Part shown: piece by piece, positions 11,661 through 22,496 of the stretch
How positions within the stretch are numbered: the first letter of the stretch is position 1
How the letters are laid out: every line of letters starts with the position of its first letter
Assembly: GCA_951213105.1 (NCBI GenBank)
Contig: OX578137.1
Coordinates: 54,854,236-54,918,235 of the forward strand
Reading direction: 5' to 3'
Length of the DNA: 64,000 nucleotides
DNA from: Amaurobius ferox
Taxonomy: Eukaryota > Arthropoda > Arachnida > Araneae > Amaurobiidae
Notes under the pieces: model-generated
Told to the model about the DNA's origin: nothing
Databases searched by the model: none
The model's input: only the letters and a program-made list of their open reading frames with translations
Position numbers and translations under genes: made by a program

Positions 11661-11990
11661 ATTTTCAACGGTCGGTAACATACCTTTTTAAACAGAATGA
11701 AACATATAAAAAATAGCAACTTCGCTCTTTAAGAGTGTTAGTTATCCCTGTCTTTCAGAGACTTTATTACTAACAAGTCATATTATGGTATGTTTAATTA
11801 AATATGGTTCATAAAACTCAACTTAAAGTTATGTTTTCGTTTGTGCCCCACAGATACAAGCGATTATTTTCAACGGTCGGTAACATACATTTGTAAACAG
11901 AATGAAACATATAAAAAATAGCAACTTCGTTCTTTAAGAGTGTTAATTATCCCTGTCTTTCAGAGACTTTATTACTAACAAGTCATATAG
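11590..11990. repeat. 205-bp tandem duplication
   Basis: TAATTAAATATGGTTCAT starts at 11590 and again at 11795. The following 195 or so bases repeat with a few substitutions up to CAAGTCATAT. The duplicated unit includes the end of the dispersed repeat. Confidence 0.85.
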
Positions 11991-12365
11991 GAGGATGAAA
12001 ATCAATCCACTATGTATCCAAAGAGGAATGTTCAGAAAAATAAATCCATTCAAATTTTTCACTACTTACAAGAATTTAAGGTATTTAATGCTACTTGTAA
12101 TTGTATAAACATGGTGAATTAAGCATTTTAATTAATAAATAATTGTTTTTAATAAAAAAAACTCGATTTTAATTGCCGGATTCCTTTTTCTAACAAAAAA
12201 GAAAAAAATACGTTGTATATAATCTGATTTAAGATAGTTTGACAAAAAAGATTAACGGCAGTTACTTTTTAGCTGGACAGAAATAAGCGAGTTTAATCCC
12301 TCCACTTAACTTCACGGTTGGAAAAATAGCTTTTTTAACTCTCACTTTTTAAATCAAGATATATT

Positions 12366-13345
12366 ACTTTCCTTATATACATAATGTATAAGGAAAGTAT
12401 TGTGAAGGGGTCGAAAATTCGAATTCGAGTTTTCGACGGAAGAGCACGTTTCAAGTATCCCTGATCACGAATCAAACATTTTTGAACTGATGTATGTGTG
12501 TGTGCGTGTGAAAGTATGTGTGCGGGTGTGTGTGTGTGAAAGTGTGTGTGTGTGAAAGTGTGTGTGTGTGTGTCTGTCAGTGAGCCTATGGAGACGATAA
12601 CTGAAGAGCGAATGGACCGATTCGAACGAAATTTGGTACAAAAATTACAATCTGTAAACACTGGAAGCCTATTGTTTTTATACGCAATCGAATGTTCAGA
12701 ATCGCCCTAAATTTTCGAGTGAAATTTTGAAAAAACCATCAAAAATTTAAAACGGCAAATAAAGTTACGTAAATAGACATTTCTTATGTAATTTTTCATT
12801 GGAAAACGAATTACATAAATTTTATAACTCTAACATGAACCGTTCTCGAGATAATGCACATTTTACAAAAAAATTATCAAAAAGTCATATAAAATAAAAA
12901 AATTATATTTCCTATTGAGAAACATGTTCACTTTTCATATGTAATACTGTGCGATAAATTTGTTGACATCATTCTCGTGGATCTAGCTCGTTCCATTCAT
13001 GAAAAAAGATACTTTGAGTAATACTTTTGATTTGAACGCAATAGTCATTTATCTTCTGTAAGAATAACTTATTTCTGCGTTCATAACGCTTGGCGAGATT
13101 TTGGCGACGAATTTGGTGGAATGTCGCCAACTTGGCGACTTTTTTTAAATGTTGCTGAATGAACGGAAATCTCGTCAAATGGTTAAAAATGTCTCTAAAT
13201 CAATGAAAATGACGACTCATTGACGAAAATTCAATATCTTGGAAAGAATATAAATATCTACTATAAAAATAATCTTTTTTTTTTTTGGAAAAGTAGTACC
13301 TCCATTGCATTATATAAGGAAAGTCATGTGCTGCCCACATCAGAT
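12366..13345 (+). repeat. 0.95-1-kb repeat family, copy 1
   Basis: Starts ACTTTCCTTATATACATAAT, where CTTTCCTTATA and TATAAGGAAAG form a terminal palindrome. It passes through GGGGTCGAAAATTCGAATTC, a (GT)n tract with GAAAG breaks, GGACCGATTCGAACGAAATT, CATGAACCGTTCTCGAGATA and the near-palindrome GTCGCCAACTTGGCGAC, and ends TAAGGAAAGTCATGTGCTGCCCACATCAGATT. It encodes no protein. Copies 2 and 3 follow the same order. Likely a non-autonomous transposable element; the class is unknown. Confidence 0.8.
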
Positions 13346-14009
13346 TTTTTTTTAAAGAATCTTATGTGCATTACTGTATAAATTCCGTATTATAATGTCA
13401 ATAAGTGCTACTTTTAAATTAGATTTGAAATATTCGGATAATATCATTTTAATAAAATTGTAAAATATATTCCTCAACTTGCTGAACATGCTTTACATTG
13501 TTTCTCCACAATCGGAACCGAATCGAAACAAGTGCACCGATTTATAAATGTTTGGTATACAGAGTTCGTAGGAAAGTCAAACAGTAACCCAAAAATATTG
13601 CAAAGAAATCCCTATGAGTGTACCGGTTAGGTTTAGCTAAATTATAGCGACCATGTCCGATTGAATAAAATGGTTCAATTCCCTTAAAGGATAATTAAAA
13701 AAGTTAATATAACAAACTCGGCAACACAGCAAATTAGACGAAGAAATACAATTACAAAGTTAATACAGCTAATTAGTAGGAATCGACAATAAAACTGTTA
13801 CAGAATTCATTTAGATGGGATAATGTAATTATTGGGGAATTTCTATCATATACAGCAATCATAAAGTAAACAAGACTCATATGAACAAGAATATAAGGTA
13901 CAATCTGTTCAAAATCCCCCTTGATGAACAATGCATATTTGAAATAAAAAACTAATATCACCGAGTAATTAAACAAGCATTGAATGTATCATTGAATTTC
14001 GTGTTGTTG
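13346..14009. other. No gene seen
   Basis: AT-rich sequence with short spurious frames only. Confidence 0.5.
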
Positions 14010-14985
14010 CAATATCCTTAGTAAAGCGTTTACCCTGCCCACAAGGTGATGCTAAATACATATCAGTCATTTTTAAGCTCTTTATAGGCAGTCCTAAAAA
14101 TAAGTTGTTACAAGGTATATATAGGGCGCGGTAGCCCTGTGGTTAGCGCGCGGAGGTTGCACTCGGATTCGATTCCCGCCGCTGCCCAAACTGCCGCCGT
14201 GTTCATGCGGAGTGCGATCACGTTAAACATGTGGGTCCGTAAGTCCTTTCGAGAGGTTGATGGTAGGGGAAGGAGGATGCGGTCCCTGTGGATGCCTCCC
14301 CCACTGGGTTCCGGTCTAAATTGGGTGGCACTTCCCCGCCGTCCAAACAGATACCTTACACCTTTCTGGTAGGTCGGACGGTCTGGGTCGAAAAAGTAGG
14401 TAAATGTAAATTTCTGAACTAAGTGATACCTTCAAAACTTAAAGTGGAAATCCTTAATGAGATGTCATAAATTCCTGGAATTTGATGCTGAATCCATATC
14501 ATTCACTATCCAAAGCCTATTTTAGCCAATTCTAAGAACTAAATGTTTCAAGAAAAATGTAAATTTTTGATTTCTGTGATATCGCCAAAACCTCAAGAGG
14601 AAATCCCTGATGAGGTGTCATAACCCCTCCTGAAATTTGATGCTTATTCACTATCAAAGGTTTACTGTTAGCTAATTCTCAGGAATAAATGTCTTAAGAA
14701 AAAAATTTTGATCTAGATTTCGAAAAGGAATCGTAAGAGAAAATTCTTAGTTTACCACTCTACATACTCCAGAATTTCATGCTGAATCTATGTATGTTAT
14801 CATGTAAGTTAGATCTATAACCTACACTTATAATTAGATGTTTCAAGTAAAAGGTTTCAAGTAAAAGTTTTGAGTGAATCACCCAGAATTTGTTGTTGCA
14901 TCCATACCAGGTATCATTTAAGCTCCACCTATAGCAAAACCTGATAAATAGATGTTTCAAGGAAAAAATTCTAGTAAAAGCAATA
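14010..14985. repeat. Degenerate tandem repeat interrupted by a SINE
   Basis: A unit containing GATGCTGAATCCAT...TCACTATC...AGCCTAT...CTAA.AACTAAATGTTTCAAG recurs, much diverged, near 14040, 14480, 14635, 14775 and 14890. Spacing of the later copies is roughly 115-155 bp. The SINE at 14124-14390 lies within the array. Confidence 0.6.
14124..14390 (+). repeat. tRNA-derived SINE, near full length
   Basis: A GC-rich island in AT-rich DNA. The tRNA-like head carries an A box TAGCCCTGTGG (14132-14142) and a B box GATTCGATTCC (14166-14176), the internal RNA polymerase III promoter. The body runs through GTAAGTCCTTTCGAGAGG, CCCCCACTGGGTTCCGGTC, CGTCCAAACAGATACC and GGTAGGTCGGACGGTCTGGG. Related copies lie at 8890-9160, 31108-31170 and 46576-46733. 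The 77-residue frame across it is not a gene. I cannot name the family. Confidence 0.8.
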
Positions 14986-15152
14986 TTATGACGAATTTAC
15001 TGCCACAAGAGACAATTATAAAAAAGATAAAGAGGTTGAATTACAGTTTTGTAAAACGAAACATAATTAATATTAAAATATTAAATAAATATTATCTTAA
15101 TTTAATTTTTGAATGTTATTAATTTTCAATAAAATGCGCATTTACCTTACCG

Positions 15153-15218
<66 letters not shown>
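15153..15218. repeat. (TA)n microsatellite at the 5' side of the Naiad
   Basis: An uninterrupted TA run directly followed by Naiad-related coding sequence. Naiad elements are reported to favour microsatellites as insertion sites, so this tract is probably the target. Confidence 0.9.
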
Positions 15219-15221
<3 letters not shown>

Positions 15222-15360
15222 CCCTAATCTGACTGAAAATGTGAAAGACACAATGCACCCAAGGGATTTTAAATTTCAAACGTGTGGAAACAAAAACTGC
15301 AAAACTTGCCCCAATGCGGAACCTTCTCAAATCAACAGTGATAAGAATTCACATATTTTT

Positions 15361-15485
15361 ACTTTCCTTATATACATAATGTATAAGGAAAGTATTGTGA
15401 CGGGGTCGAAAATTCGAATTCGAGTTTTCGACGGGAGAGCACGTTTCAAGCATCCCTGATCACGAATCAAACATTTTTGGAGTGA

Positions 15486-15523
<38 letters not shown>

Positions 15524-16305
15524 TATGTGTGTATGTGTGTGTGTCAGTGAGTCTGTGGAGACGATAACTGACGAACGAATGGACCGATTCGAACCAAATT
15601 TGGTACAAAAATCACAATCCATAAACACTGGAAGCCTATTGTTTTTATACGTAATCGAATGTTCAGAACCTCCCTAAATTTTCGAATGAAATTTTGAAAA
15701 AATCGTCAAAAAATCAAAACCGCTAATAAAGTTACGCAAATAGACATTTCTTATGTAATTTTTCATTAGAAAACGATTGGCATAAATTTTAGAAGGCTAA
15801 CATGAACCGTTCTCGAGATATTGTACATTTTTCAAAAAAATTATGAAAAAGTCACATAAAAAAAAAATTCCTATTGAGAAACATGTTCACTTTTCATATG
15901 TAATACCATGCGATAAATTGAGTGACATCATTCTCGTGGATCTAGCTCGTTCCATTCATGAAAAAATATACTTTGAATAATACTTTTGTATTTGAACGCC
16001 AATAGTCATTTATCTGCTGTAAGAATAACTTTTTTCTTAGTACATAACTCTTGGCGAGATTTTGGCGACGAATTTGGCGAAATGTCGCCAACTTGGCGAC
16101 TTTTTGAAATGTTGCCAAATTAACGTAAATCTCGTCAAATGGATAAAAATGACGCTAAATCAATGAAAATGACAACTAATTGTCGAAAATTCAATATCTT
16201 GGAAAGAATATTAGTATCTACTATAAGAAAAACCTATTTTTTTACTGTAAAAGTAGTAAATTCATTACATTATATAAGGAAAGTCATGTGTTGCCCACAT
16301 CAGAT
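15361..16305 (+). repeat. 0.95-1-kb repeat family, copy 2 (inside the Naiad)
   Basis: Begins ACTTTCCTTATATACATAAT immediately after a T run in the Naiad endonuclease and ends TGCCCACATCAGATT before another T run. The Naiad reading frame stops at its left edge and resumes at its right edge, which fixes both ends to within a few bases and shows it is an insertion. The T runs hide the exact target duplication. It contains a long (GT)n tract near 15490-15520 and the GTCGCCAACTTGGCGAC near-palindrome near 16084. Confidence 0.8.
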
Positions 16306-17513
16306 TTTTTGTAAAGTTTACGGATGCATATACATGCTTCGTTGTTCAGTATGCCAGATGGCATATGTGGGACAGACTAGTACACCTATACATCTAAGAA
16401 TAAATGTACATCGCAGTAACATCAAACATTATGATAAAGATCGAAATTCAGAAAATCAATTTGAGTATGAACACTTCTACAAACATGGATTTGATTCAGT
16501 AATTATTTCAATTTTGGATATAATTCCTAATTCCTCAAACAGAATTTACTATGAAAACAAACTAATTTTAAAACACAATACAGCATTTCCTTTTGGATTA
16601 AATCAAATAGTTAATGGTCACAATATAGTAAAAAATGATTTATTCAATGCTTCCATTCTAACTCCAACAGTATATTCTTTGATGCAAACTCATTCACACA
16701 AAACTACACGCACGCAGAGGGGTATACACAAAAACAAACACTCCCTCAACTTAGACTTCACATCTCAAATAAATCAGCAATGCACACTTTTTGAATCAAA
16801 CTATAATTGGAAACATATTAGAAACTTTGTTTTCTCCATCAAAAAGCCACATTTAAATAAACTTTATAATTCACTCTTAAATCACAATAATAAAAAGCAC
16901 TTCGGACACCTAGTTTTTGACCTATTACTAACAAGAGCAAGACTTCTAGGAGTACAACTCACACATTCAAACAAAAAAGAAAAAACCAACCAATCTTATT
17001 GCGTTATTAATTACACAAATCCCATATTTAATTATTTCAACTTCACACAAATTTTTAAAAATTTCCAATCCTTCTTTCCTATTAAAAATGTTAACATAGT
17101 AAAAGCATATAAATATCCAGTACCTTTAGGACGTAAAATATATAACTATAATCATTTATCAAAACAGTTGAATAATTCTGTATCTTGTTCGTGCAATGAA
17201 ACCTACTATCTTCCCTTTATTGACCCACAACATGGACACATAATCACAGGAAATCTTGATTTAATACAGGAACCTCATCTCAAACAATTTCTAAGCTACG
17301 GATCCAAATACAGAATACCTCTTCTTTATAATAAAAAGAAAATAATACAAGCTTTTGACATAGATCTAGACAAATATATATTTAAAATGTCAGGTAAATC
17401 CCACTGCCCATTTGAAGCCTTCAAGAGCTGGAAAGTACAAATAACTAGCCATGTAAAACATTTGATCCAACACTTTCCCATTCCAATATATAAGCATAAT
17501 TACCAAGAAATCG

Positions 17514-17517
17514 TTAA
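17514..17517. repeat. Target site duplication TTAA (left, Kolobok)
   Basis: TTAA directly precedes the terminal inverted repeat and is matched by TTAA at 20641-20644. Confidence 0.9.
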
Positions 17518-18136
17518 GGGGGCATAGGACCTTTAAACCTTCAAAAAATCGATTTTTCAATTTTATTTTATTCTGAATATTTGAACATTTCTGAACACTG
17601 TGCAAAAAACCGCATTCAAAAATTCGCATTATTTCGAAAGTTATGAGCTTTTATGCAACATACACTTTTGAAAAAATTTTCATGTCAGCCATCGCCGCCA
17701 TTTTTAAAGGGACATCACTGTTTGTTTATGTTTGCAGTTTGCTGATGTGTCACGTAAATCTAATACTTTTTCCACCACCATGTCTTAATTATTTATTTAA
17801 TTATTTCTACAGCAGTAGGAAGGCAACTACTCACCTCTACTGAACTGCTCAGCCCAGTTTGTTTATATTCTAGCGCTGTTAACTTGTTTACAACGTGGAG
17901 AATTTCTTCTGAGTTTCGCAATTTCTTTTCATTATATTTTCTTACTTTTTACTATTGATTTTCTGCATTTATGTTGTTTAAGCATAAGAACTTTGAACTA
18001 AAATACAGTTAATGTATTTTATAAGTATACATTACAAACTTCTTCACGTTTGCATATTTATTTGTGTAAACTTCAACGTACAAGATTGTTTGGTGCAATT
18101 TTTTAATATAAACTTTTTGCTTTTTGCTTTCTAGTA

Positions 18137-19219
18137 ATGGATACACCGGCAACTAAATCTCGTTCTGGTAAAAGAACGAAAAGAAGGCGTTTTCAAGGAA
18201 ATATGTATGTAATTAAAAACAAAAACAATCCGAAAGTGTTCGAACGGCAAAATGTTAATTCTACGCCTAAGCTAAGTGCTTCAAGTAAAAAACTGTTCAG
18301 CTCAAAAGATGAACTTTCAGTTGATAAGTCATATATTTCATCTGAAGAACATGAATATAGAATGGTTAATATATCAGTACTTTTGAAGGAGCTTGCAAAT
18401 GTTTTGTGCTGTAAAATATGTCATGGAACAATAAATATACTTGAAAAATCTTCAATGGGTTTAGCATCCACATTTCTTGTATATTGTGATAGCTGTCAGA
18501 AATCATATAATAAAATTAATCACAGGATTTTAAATGCCACATCTGTTGTAGCTAAATCTTCAATGAAAACTGCTATCCAGGACGAAAGAGAATTATCAAA
18601 TGGATCGAAAGATATTACTGTAAGTGGAGATGGTAGTTGGAAAACTAGGGGGCATTCGTCTCTTGTAGGTGTGTGTACACTAATCGGAGCAGAAAGCAGG
18701 AAAGTTATTGAAACCGAAGTAATGTCTTCTTTTTGTAAAGGTTGCAACAGCTATAGAAGTAAGAAAAGTGGCCCTCGGTATGAAAAGTGGAAAAATAATC
18801 ATAAAATAGTGTGTTCAAAAAACCATTCGGGTAGTGCCGGAAAAATGGAATGTTACGCATATTCAACAGATCACTTGAAGACCATGGTGTTCGGTACAAA
18901 TTTTATATTGGTGATGGTGATACGAAAACATTTTCACAAATATCGAATAGCAAACCATATGGAAGTGAAATAGCGGTTGAAAAACTTGAATACACAGGTC
19001 ACATTCAAAAAAGAATGGGAACTTGCTTTAAATTTGAGTATAAACAGAAATTTACTAAATGTTTTGCATCTGATTGATAAGAAACGGATACACGAAGCAG
19101 ATTTTCGAGCCTCTAGCAGTACATATGAAGTTCGAAAAGCTTGTAAAAGGCAGAAAACATTTGATTTTCAACGACAAGAGGAAGAGGAAGGAATTACTTA
19201 TGCGTCTGGTGCATTTTGA
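18137..19219 (+). pseudogene. Kolobok/Mutator-like transposase, frameshifted and internally deleted
   Basis: The start at 18137 follows an AT-rich leader and gives a basic N-terminus (KRTKRRRFQGN) typical of the family. A Cys motif CCKIC...YCDSC comes next. The DDE-type core follows with DGSWKTRGHSSLVGV (Asp codon 18629-18631), EVMSSFCKGC and KNHSGSAGKME. The frame then shifts near 18845-18865. The second core motif YIGDGDTKTF (Asp codons 18913 and 18919) and TGHIQKRMGT lie in the next frame. The C-terminal part (ACKRQKTFDF...EEEEGITYASGAF) returns to the first frame at 18977-19219. The region between HIQKRMGT and the C-terminus, where the catalytic Glu is expected, is largely missing. It would have cut and pasted the element at TTAA sites. 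Confidence 0.8.
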
Positions 19220-19299
19220 TGCTACATTAGATATAACGCAGGATGTATTATAAACTACAGCCAAACATTAATTAGCCGAACTGCGATAACTCTGAATAT

Positions 19300-20215
19300 A
19301 TACTGAATATAACTGTGAATATATTTTTAAACTTAAAAGCGGGTTTCTCAGATATGTGATTTTAACTCTTGCGCGCAATATATTTTAAAATATATGTAAC
19401 CAATCACTTTCAAATTTTTTGCTCTTACTTGTTTCATCTATATACATAATTTATAGATAAAAAATCCTCATAAATATGTAAAAATTTAGTAAACGTGCTT
19501 CATCTGACTAACAAGAAACTACTCCGCGAAATGTCTGTTCGATTTTCCGAAGCCACATATAGAGCTCAAGTAGCCCCTAAAAGGCAGAAAATTTTTGATT
19601 TTTCTTACATAACAGACATAGGAAGGTGCTAATTATGAACTAAAGGCATTTTAAGGTACAAAATAAGATAATAAGTAACATTGAAGCATTTTTAAATTAT
19701 AAAGCTGTTTTTCTCAGATATGTGATTTTAACACTTGCGCGCAATATATTTTAAAATATATGTAACCATTCACTTTCAAATTTTTTGCTCTTACTTGTTT
19801 CATCTATATACATAATTTATAGATAAAAATTCCTCATAAATAAGTAAAAATTTAGTAAACGTGCTTCATCTGACTAACAAGAAGCTACTGCGCGAAGCGT
19901 CTGTTCGAGTTTCCGAAGCAACATATAGAGCTCAAGTAGCCCCTAAAAGGCAGAAAATTTTTGATTTTTCTTACATAACAGACATAGGAAGGTGCTATTT
20001 ATGAACTAAAGGCATTTTAAGGTGTAAAATAAGATAATAAGTAACACTGAATGTATTTTTAAACTTTAAAGCTGTTTTTCTCAGATATGTGATTTTAGCC
20101 CTTGCGCGCAACATATCTTAAAATATATTTAACCAATCACTTTCAAATTTTTTGGACTTGCTTGTTTCATCCATATATATAATTTGTACTTCAAAAATTC
20201 ACCATAAATAGTAAA
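19300..20215. repeat. 366-bp tandem repeats derived from the transposase 3' end
   Basis: The phrase CTCAGATATGTGATTTTA begins at 19347, 19713 and 20080 (spacing 366 and 367). Each of the two full units contains a degenerate copy of the transposase C-terminus. In particular AAAAGGCAGAAAA occurs at 19145 in the gene and at 19579 and 19945 in the repeats, with CAAGAARCTACT and a (A/T)ATGAAGTT-like stretch upstream. The 3' end plus untranslated part has thus been tandemly copied inside the element. Confidence 0.8.
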
Positions 20216-20640
20216 AAAAGAATTGTGAAGAGGTTTATTTCATGTTTTTTAACACTGAAAATGAAAATTTCATTTTGTTTAAATTTTAAAAATATTAAAT
20301 TTATTTCAAAATTTTAAAAAGTGTGTACAAATTAAAGATGTAATAGTTATAAATATATTATTATCAAATTGAAGTCCATAAGTATAATATTATTTGAAAT
20401 ATCCTGCGCGCGGCTGCTACATACACCATTATGTCTGTCAAAATTGTATAAATTTTAAAAAACAATATAAAATGTACATATAATTATATGACTTCAGTAA
20501 AATTTGTGTAGTAAGAAAGGTTTTCTATATGTTTAGAGAAAAAAATTTGAACATCTGGGATACACCTGGTTAAAATTAAAAAATTGTAAAGATAGCTCTA
20601 TTTTCAATGAATTTCGACTGTTTAAAGGTCCTATGCCCCC

Positions 20641-20644
20641 TTAA
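20641..20644. repeat. Target site duplication TTAA (right, Kolobok)
   Basis: Directly follows the right terminal inverted repeat and matches 17514-17517. Confidence 0.9.
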
Positions 20645-21823
20645 AGAAATCAAGTCACTTCAAGACAAATTTGTAATCACATATGTTGACAAGGCATCCA
20701 GTTATTATTCGTTTATCTGCAAAAAATTTTATTTGGGCGAGCTTAAATTACAACTCAGTACCTCTCTTTCTTTAACTCCTTTATACACTCATATCAATGT
20801 TATAAATAAACAAATAATAGATTACTACAAACTTCTTAAACAAAAATACAATCTCAATTTTCCTTACTTGGTACTCGTACCTAAATTCCATAAAACACCT
20901 ATATCATTTAGAACAGTCACTATAGGATTTAATTCATATACCAATGCAGCTGACAAACAACTTCTAATCATACTCAATGAAATTTATGATTATTTTACTG
21001 TACAAAAAACACATATAATCAAAAATAGTATAGAACTAATTAATAAAATAAAACTAATCCCTTACATACATGATGTAAAAACTTTTGATTTCAAAGACCT
21101 ATATAATAATATAGACATTAATGATTTATATAAAGTCATACTACTTTTATATGAACAATTCACTCAAGCAAAAAACATATCATTTCCAAAATTCAAAACT
21201 TTATTAAAATTCATTTTGTTCAAACAGTATATAGTTCAAGGAAAATGCATATACAAATTAAATAAAGGAATCCCACAGGGAGGTAAATCATCCACCATAC
21301 TGGCCAACCTTTATCTACATTTTTACGAAAATCAAAACCCTTTCAACAGTCATATAATGTACAGATATATTGATGATCTTATTATTATTGGAATTACTAA
21401 TGAGGGCAATGAATTAAATTTTGATTTCTATCCACCTAATCTACAACTCATTGAAAATGTTTATACATCCAACTGGATCAATTTTCTATACGTTAGTTAA
21501 ATGCAAATACAATACAATTTAAAATCTATGACAAAACAGAAACTTATAACTTCAAAGTAAATAAACTTCAACATTTCTCTTCCAATCTTTCCAAATCTGT
21601 ATATAGAAATATTATTAATAACCAGTTATTAAGAATCAAAATGTTAAGCACACCTTGTTACTACAAAGAACATCTTCATAAATTCATCAACACCGTCATC
21701 AAAAATAACTACCCGCCCAATCTTATTTTTTCTTTTATTAAAACACATTTTAAATTTAAATTCAAAAACTTGCAACAATTACAGCAACATATTGACAGAT
21801 CATACTCTAGCATTTCTAAATAA
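20645..21823 (+). pseudogene. Naiad C-terminal half: reverse transcriptase
   Basis: The RT continues the Naiad frame directly after the Kolobok insertion (KEIKSLQDKFVITYVDKASS). Motif A is seen as TFDFKDLYNNID (about 21085-21118), the GIPQGG motif near 21270, and the catalytic box RYIDDLIIIG with YIDD at 21366-21377. The first frame ends at 21500 (...WINFLYVS). The sequence clearly continues in another frame (LNANTIQFKIYDKTETYNFK...) to a stop at 21823, so one frameshift near 21495 separates the fingers/palm from the thumb. The enzyme would copy the element RNA at a nick made by the GIY-YIG domain. Penelope-like RTs are relatives of telomerase RT. Confidence 0.8.
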
Positions 21824-22439
21824 TTCATAAACTCCATATCTTCTTCTAACAGTTAAACTATTCGTATAATTCACTTTAACCTGCTTTGAGAATACTGCTC
21901 AGTCAGTAACAAAAAATTCACTGTAACCTGTTCTGAGAAGATTGGTAATACACATGCTTTTCCAGAAGTACCACAGTACTAGGGGTAGATATATTTTCAT
22001 TTTATTTTCATTATATTCTTTTGATATTACTTTATAGTACTTTGCATCCTCATTTCAATAATTAGCCACAAGCTGGTGTAACAGAATATTTTATATTCAT
22101 GTTTGATTTTTTTGTGTTTTTGATCCACTTTGTCTTTTCTTCTACGTCGGGTCATTTACATTATTTCTGTAATACATTTTACAGTTATGTAAACAGAAAC
22201 GTAGAATCAGCATTAATGAAACATGTATGGCCCTTGAAAACGTACATGGTTTCAGAAATGCTTTTCATATTCATTTTATTCCTTTTATAATCACTTGATT
22301 CCATTTATTTAATTTCCAAACTTCTTGCATAGCTCATCGTGCTACACTAGGCTTCTGATTTGCAAAAACCTTCAGTTTACAAGCAATTTTCATTGGTATT
22401 TCTCGGGTATATATATTACAAGTAATCATAAAAATCTTC

Positions 22440-22440
<1 letters not shown>
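21824..22440 (+). other. Naiad 3' non-coding region
   Basis: AT-rich, no long ORF, ending at a (TA)n tract. It contains a near-duplicate of TTCACT.TAACCTG.T.TGAGAA (about 21868 and 21917). I assign it to the Naiad only by position. Confidence 0.5.

Positions 22441-22442
<2 letters not shown>

Positions 22443-22490
<48 letters not shown>
22443..22490. repeat. (TA)n microsatellite at the 3' side of the Naiad
   Basis: Near-perfect TA run. It may be the other half of the microsatellite into which the Naiad inserted. Confidence 0.85.

Positions 22491-22493
<3 letters not shown>

Positions 22494-22496
<3 letters not shown>

Larger units (their letters stand above)
15219..17517 (+). pseudogene. Naiad N-terminal half: GIY-YIG endonuclease and CxC linker (interrupted)
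   Basis: The first fragment (15219-15360) reads ...FQTCGNKNCKTCPNAE, the Cys-rich lead-in of Penelope-type endonucleases. After the 0.95-kb repeat the frame resumes at about 16306. It shows the GIY-equivalent CIY (16325-16333), two Cys (RCSVC), AYVGQT as the YIG motif (16361-16378), an Arg/His helix (LRINVHRS), EHFYKH, and the catalytic Glu in YYENK (16553-16555) followed by FPFGLNQ. Cys and His residues for the CCHH site of these enzymes are present. The linker motif VSCSC lies at 17186-17194, followed by PQHGHIITGNL. The enzyme would nick target DNA to prime reverse transcription. The frame runs open to the TTAA at 17514. GIY has become CIY. Spider Naiads are known to use selenocysteine, but I see no internal UGA here. 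Confidence 0.8.
17518..20640 (+). mobile_element. Kolobok-like DNA transposon, decayed
   Basis: The 3,123-bp element is bounded by perfect 21-bp terminal inverted repeats (17518-17538 beginning GGGGGCATAGGACCTTTAAA; 20620-20640 ending GGTCCTATGCCCCC) and TTAA duplications. TTAA targets are used by piggyBac and Kolobok. The encoded protein is of the 'Mutator-like' DGSW...RGHSS type known from Kolobok, not piggyBac. Removing the element and one TTAA leaves the host Naiad frame uninterrupted, which confirms a precise insertion. The transposase is broken, so this copy is not autonomous, but its ends look intact. Confidence 0.85.
15219..22440 (+). mobile_element. Naiad-type Penelope-like retroelement, twice interrupted
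   Basis: The protein order is GIY-YIG endonuclease, CxC linker, then reverse transcriptase. This is the permuted order that defines Naiad/Chlamys elements, as opposed to classical Penelope (RT then endonuclease). (TA)n tracts stand at both ends. The copy is split by a 0.95-kb repeat (15361-16305) in the endonuclease domain and by a Kolobok element (17518-20640) between linker and RT. It has at least one frameshift and appears truncated at its 5' end. Subtracting the insertions leaves about 3.15 kb, a plausible size. The 3' limit is set at the second TA tract and is approximate. Confidence 0.8.

Noticed and set aside
17518..20640. piggyBac assignment for the TTAA element in the Naiad
   Set aside because: The encoded protein has the DGSW...RGHSS and GDGD motifs of the Kolobok/Mutator-like type and no piggyBac signature.
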